This document shows positions 6,496 through 7,267 of a stretch of DNA of 7,267 bases, in pieces. Position numbers and translations under genes: made by a program. The stretch is taken from positions 1 to 7,267 of the forward strand of contig JBDTLH010000262.1 of the NCBI GenBank assembly GCA_039934875.1. The letters run 5' to 3'. Position 1 is the first letter of the stretch; the number at the start of each line of letters is the position of its first letter. Under the pieces are notes generated by a model that saw only the letters and a program-made list of their open reading frames with translations, ran no database searches and had not been told where the DNA came from. The stretch comes from JBDTLH01 sp039934875 (GTDB lineage: Bacteria > Acidobacteriota > Terriglobia > Terriglobales > Acidobacteriaceae).

Positions 6496-7267
6496 ATGAC
6501 AGACCGTCGTCACTTTCTCGCGACACTCGCGGGAGCCGCCGCGGCACTTTCTTTGCCGAAGCAGATGTTTGCCCAGGCGGCGCAGATGGAGTCCGCTCCG
6601 GCGATGCCGGAAGCGAGTTTGCCGGAGGAGCAATATTGGGCAGCGGTGCGGCGGCAGTTCGAGATTCCCGCAGATGAAATTTATTTGAACAACGGAACGT
6701 GCGGGAGCTCACCGTATCCGGTGCTGAAGGCGGTGTTCGACAGCTATAACCGGCTGGAGCAGATGGACGATGCGGACCCCGAACAGTATCCATTGTTTGG
6801 CTACGGAGCGTTCAACCAGTTTCGCGAGCCGTTGGCGAAGTTTATCAATGCCTCGAAGGATGAAGTCGCGATCGTGCGCAACGCCACCGAGGCCAATGCC
6901 ATTATGGCGAATGGACTGGATCTGAACGCGGGCGATGAGGTGCTGATGTCGGACCAGGAGCATCCCAGCGGTTTGGGGCCGTGGCAGATGCGGGCGAAGC
7001 GATATGGGATTGTGGTGAAGCAGTTTGAGATTCCCGTGCCGCCGAAATCGCCGAGTGAAATTCTGGAGCGGGTGAGTGCGGGGATTACATTGCGGACCAA
7101 GGTGATTTTCGTGAGCCATATTACGACGACGACGGGCGTGGTGCTTCCGGTGAAAGAGATATGCTCACTAGCGCGCACCAAGGGCATCGTCTCCATGGTG
7201 GATGGGGCGCAGGTGGCGGGCATGATGCCGATTGATGTTAAGGCGATTGGTTGCGATATGTATGGAT
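6496..7267 (+). CDS. Class V aminotransferase, Tat-exported, isopenicillin-N-epimerase-like (3' end outside window)
   Basis: The frame is open from ATG 6496 to the right edge, giving 257 codons of a family usually near 400 residues or more. The N-terminus is a Tat signal: RRHFL at residues 4-8, an alanine-rich core, and likely cleavage after MFA (26). Tat transport fits an enzyme that folds around pyridoxal phosphate before export. Fold type I class V features follow: YLNNGTCG (63-70), the phosphate-loop segment NATEAN (129-134), the SDQEHPSG strand (152-159), SHITTTTG, and VDGAQ with the PLP-ring aspartate D236 and Q239. The Schiff-base lysine should lie a little beyond the edge and cannot be checked. 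Members include isopenicillin-N epimerases, cysteine desulfurases and kynureninase-like enzymes. The exported form and the NNGT/EHPSG motifs point to the CefD-like branch, whose bacterial substrates are mostly unknown. The gene diverges from S1 and has no visible functional link to it. Confidence 0.88.
   Translation, partial: MTDRRHFLATLAGAAAALSLPKQMFAQAAQMESAPAMPEASLPEEQYWAAVRRQFEIPADEIYLNNGTCGSSPYPVLKAVFDSYNRLEQMDDADPEQYPLFGYGAFNQFREPLAKFINASKDEVAIVRNATEANAIMANGLDLNAGDEVLMSDQEHPSGLGPWQMRAKRYGIVVKQFEIPVPPKSPSEILERVSAGITLRTKVIFVSHITTTTGVVLPVKEICSLARTKGIVSMVDGAQVAGMMPIDVKAIGCDMYG

Noticed and set aside
6451..6633. N-terminal extension of S1 by 61 residues to ATG 6633
   Set aside because: It would overlap the start of the well-supported divergent aminotransferase. 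Its sequence is Arg-rich and unlike any S1 N-terminus.

Overview
The window most likely comes from a GC-rich member of the Acidobacteriota. The strongest sign is a secreted von Willebrand factor A-like protein of the TIGR03436 type, a domain almost confined to that phylum. The ribosomal protein S1 tail also looks like what I remember of acidobacterial S1 proteins. All four genes are chromosomal in character. I see no tRNA, rRNA, CRISPR array, transposase or phage gene.

Layout, left to right: (1) a VWFA-related exported protein on the minus strand, whose C-terminus runs off the left edge (1-1810); (2) a 179-bp divergent intergenic region; (3) a complete exported penicillin-acylase-family N-terminal nucleophile hydrolase on the plus strand (1990-4476); (4) a 255-bp convergent intergenic region with a 101-bp fold-back element, made of two inverted REP-like hairpins, and a second independent hairpin; (5) a complete S1 protein with six S1 repeats on the minus strand (4732-6450); (6) a very short divergent gap of about 45 bp; (7) the first 257 codons of a Tat-exported class V (PLP) aminotransferase, cut off by the right edge (6496-7267).

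Gene order alternates minus/plus/minus/plus, so no two genes here form an operon. Three of the four products carry export signals, and only S1 is cytoplasmic. The acylase and the isopenicillin-N-epimerase-like aminotransferase both belong to families named after beta-lactam chemistry, but they are separated by a housekeeping gene and I see no evidence that they form a pathway. The most distinctive non-coding signal is the REP-doublet-like element between the convergent acylase and S1 genes. No clearly new multigene system is visible.
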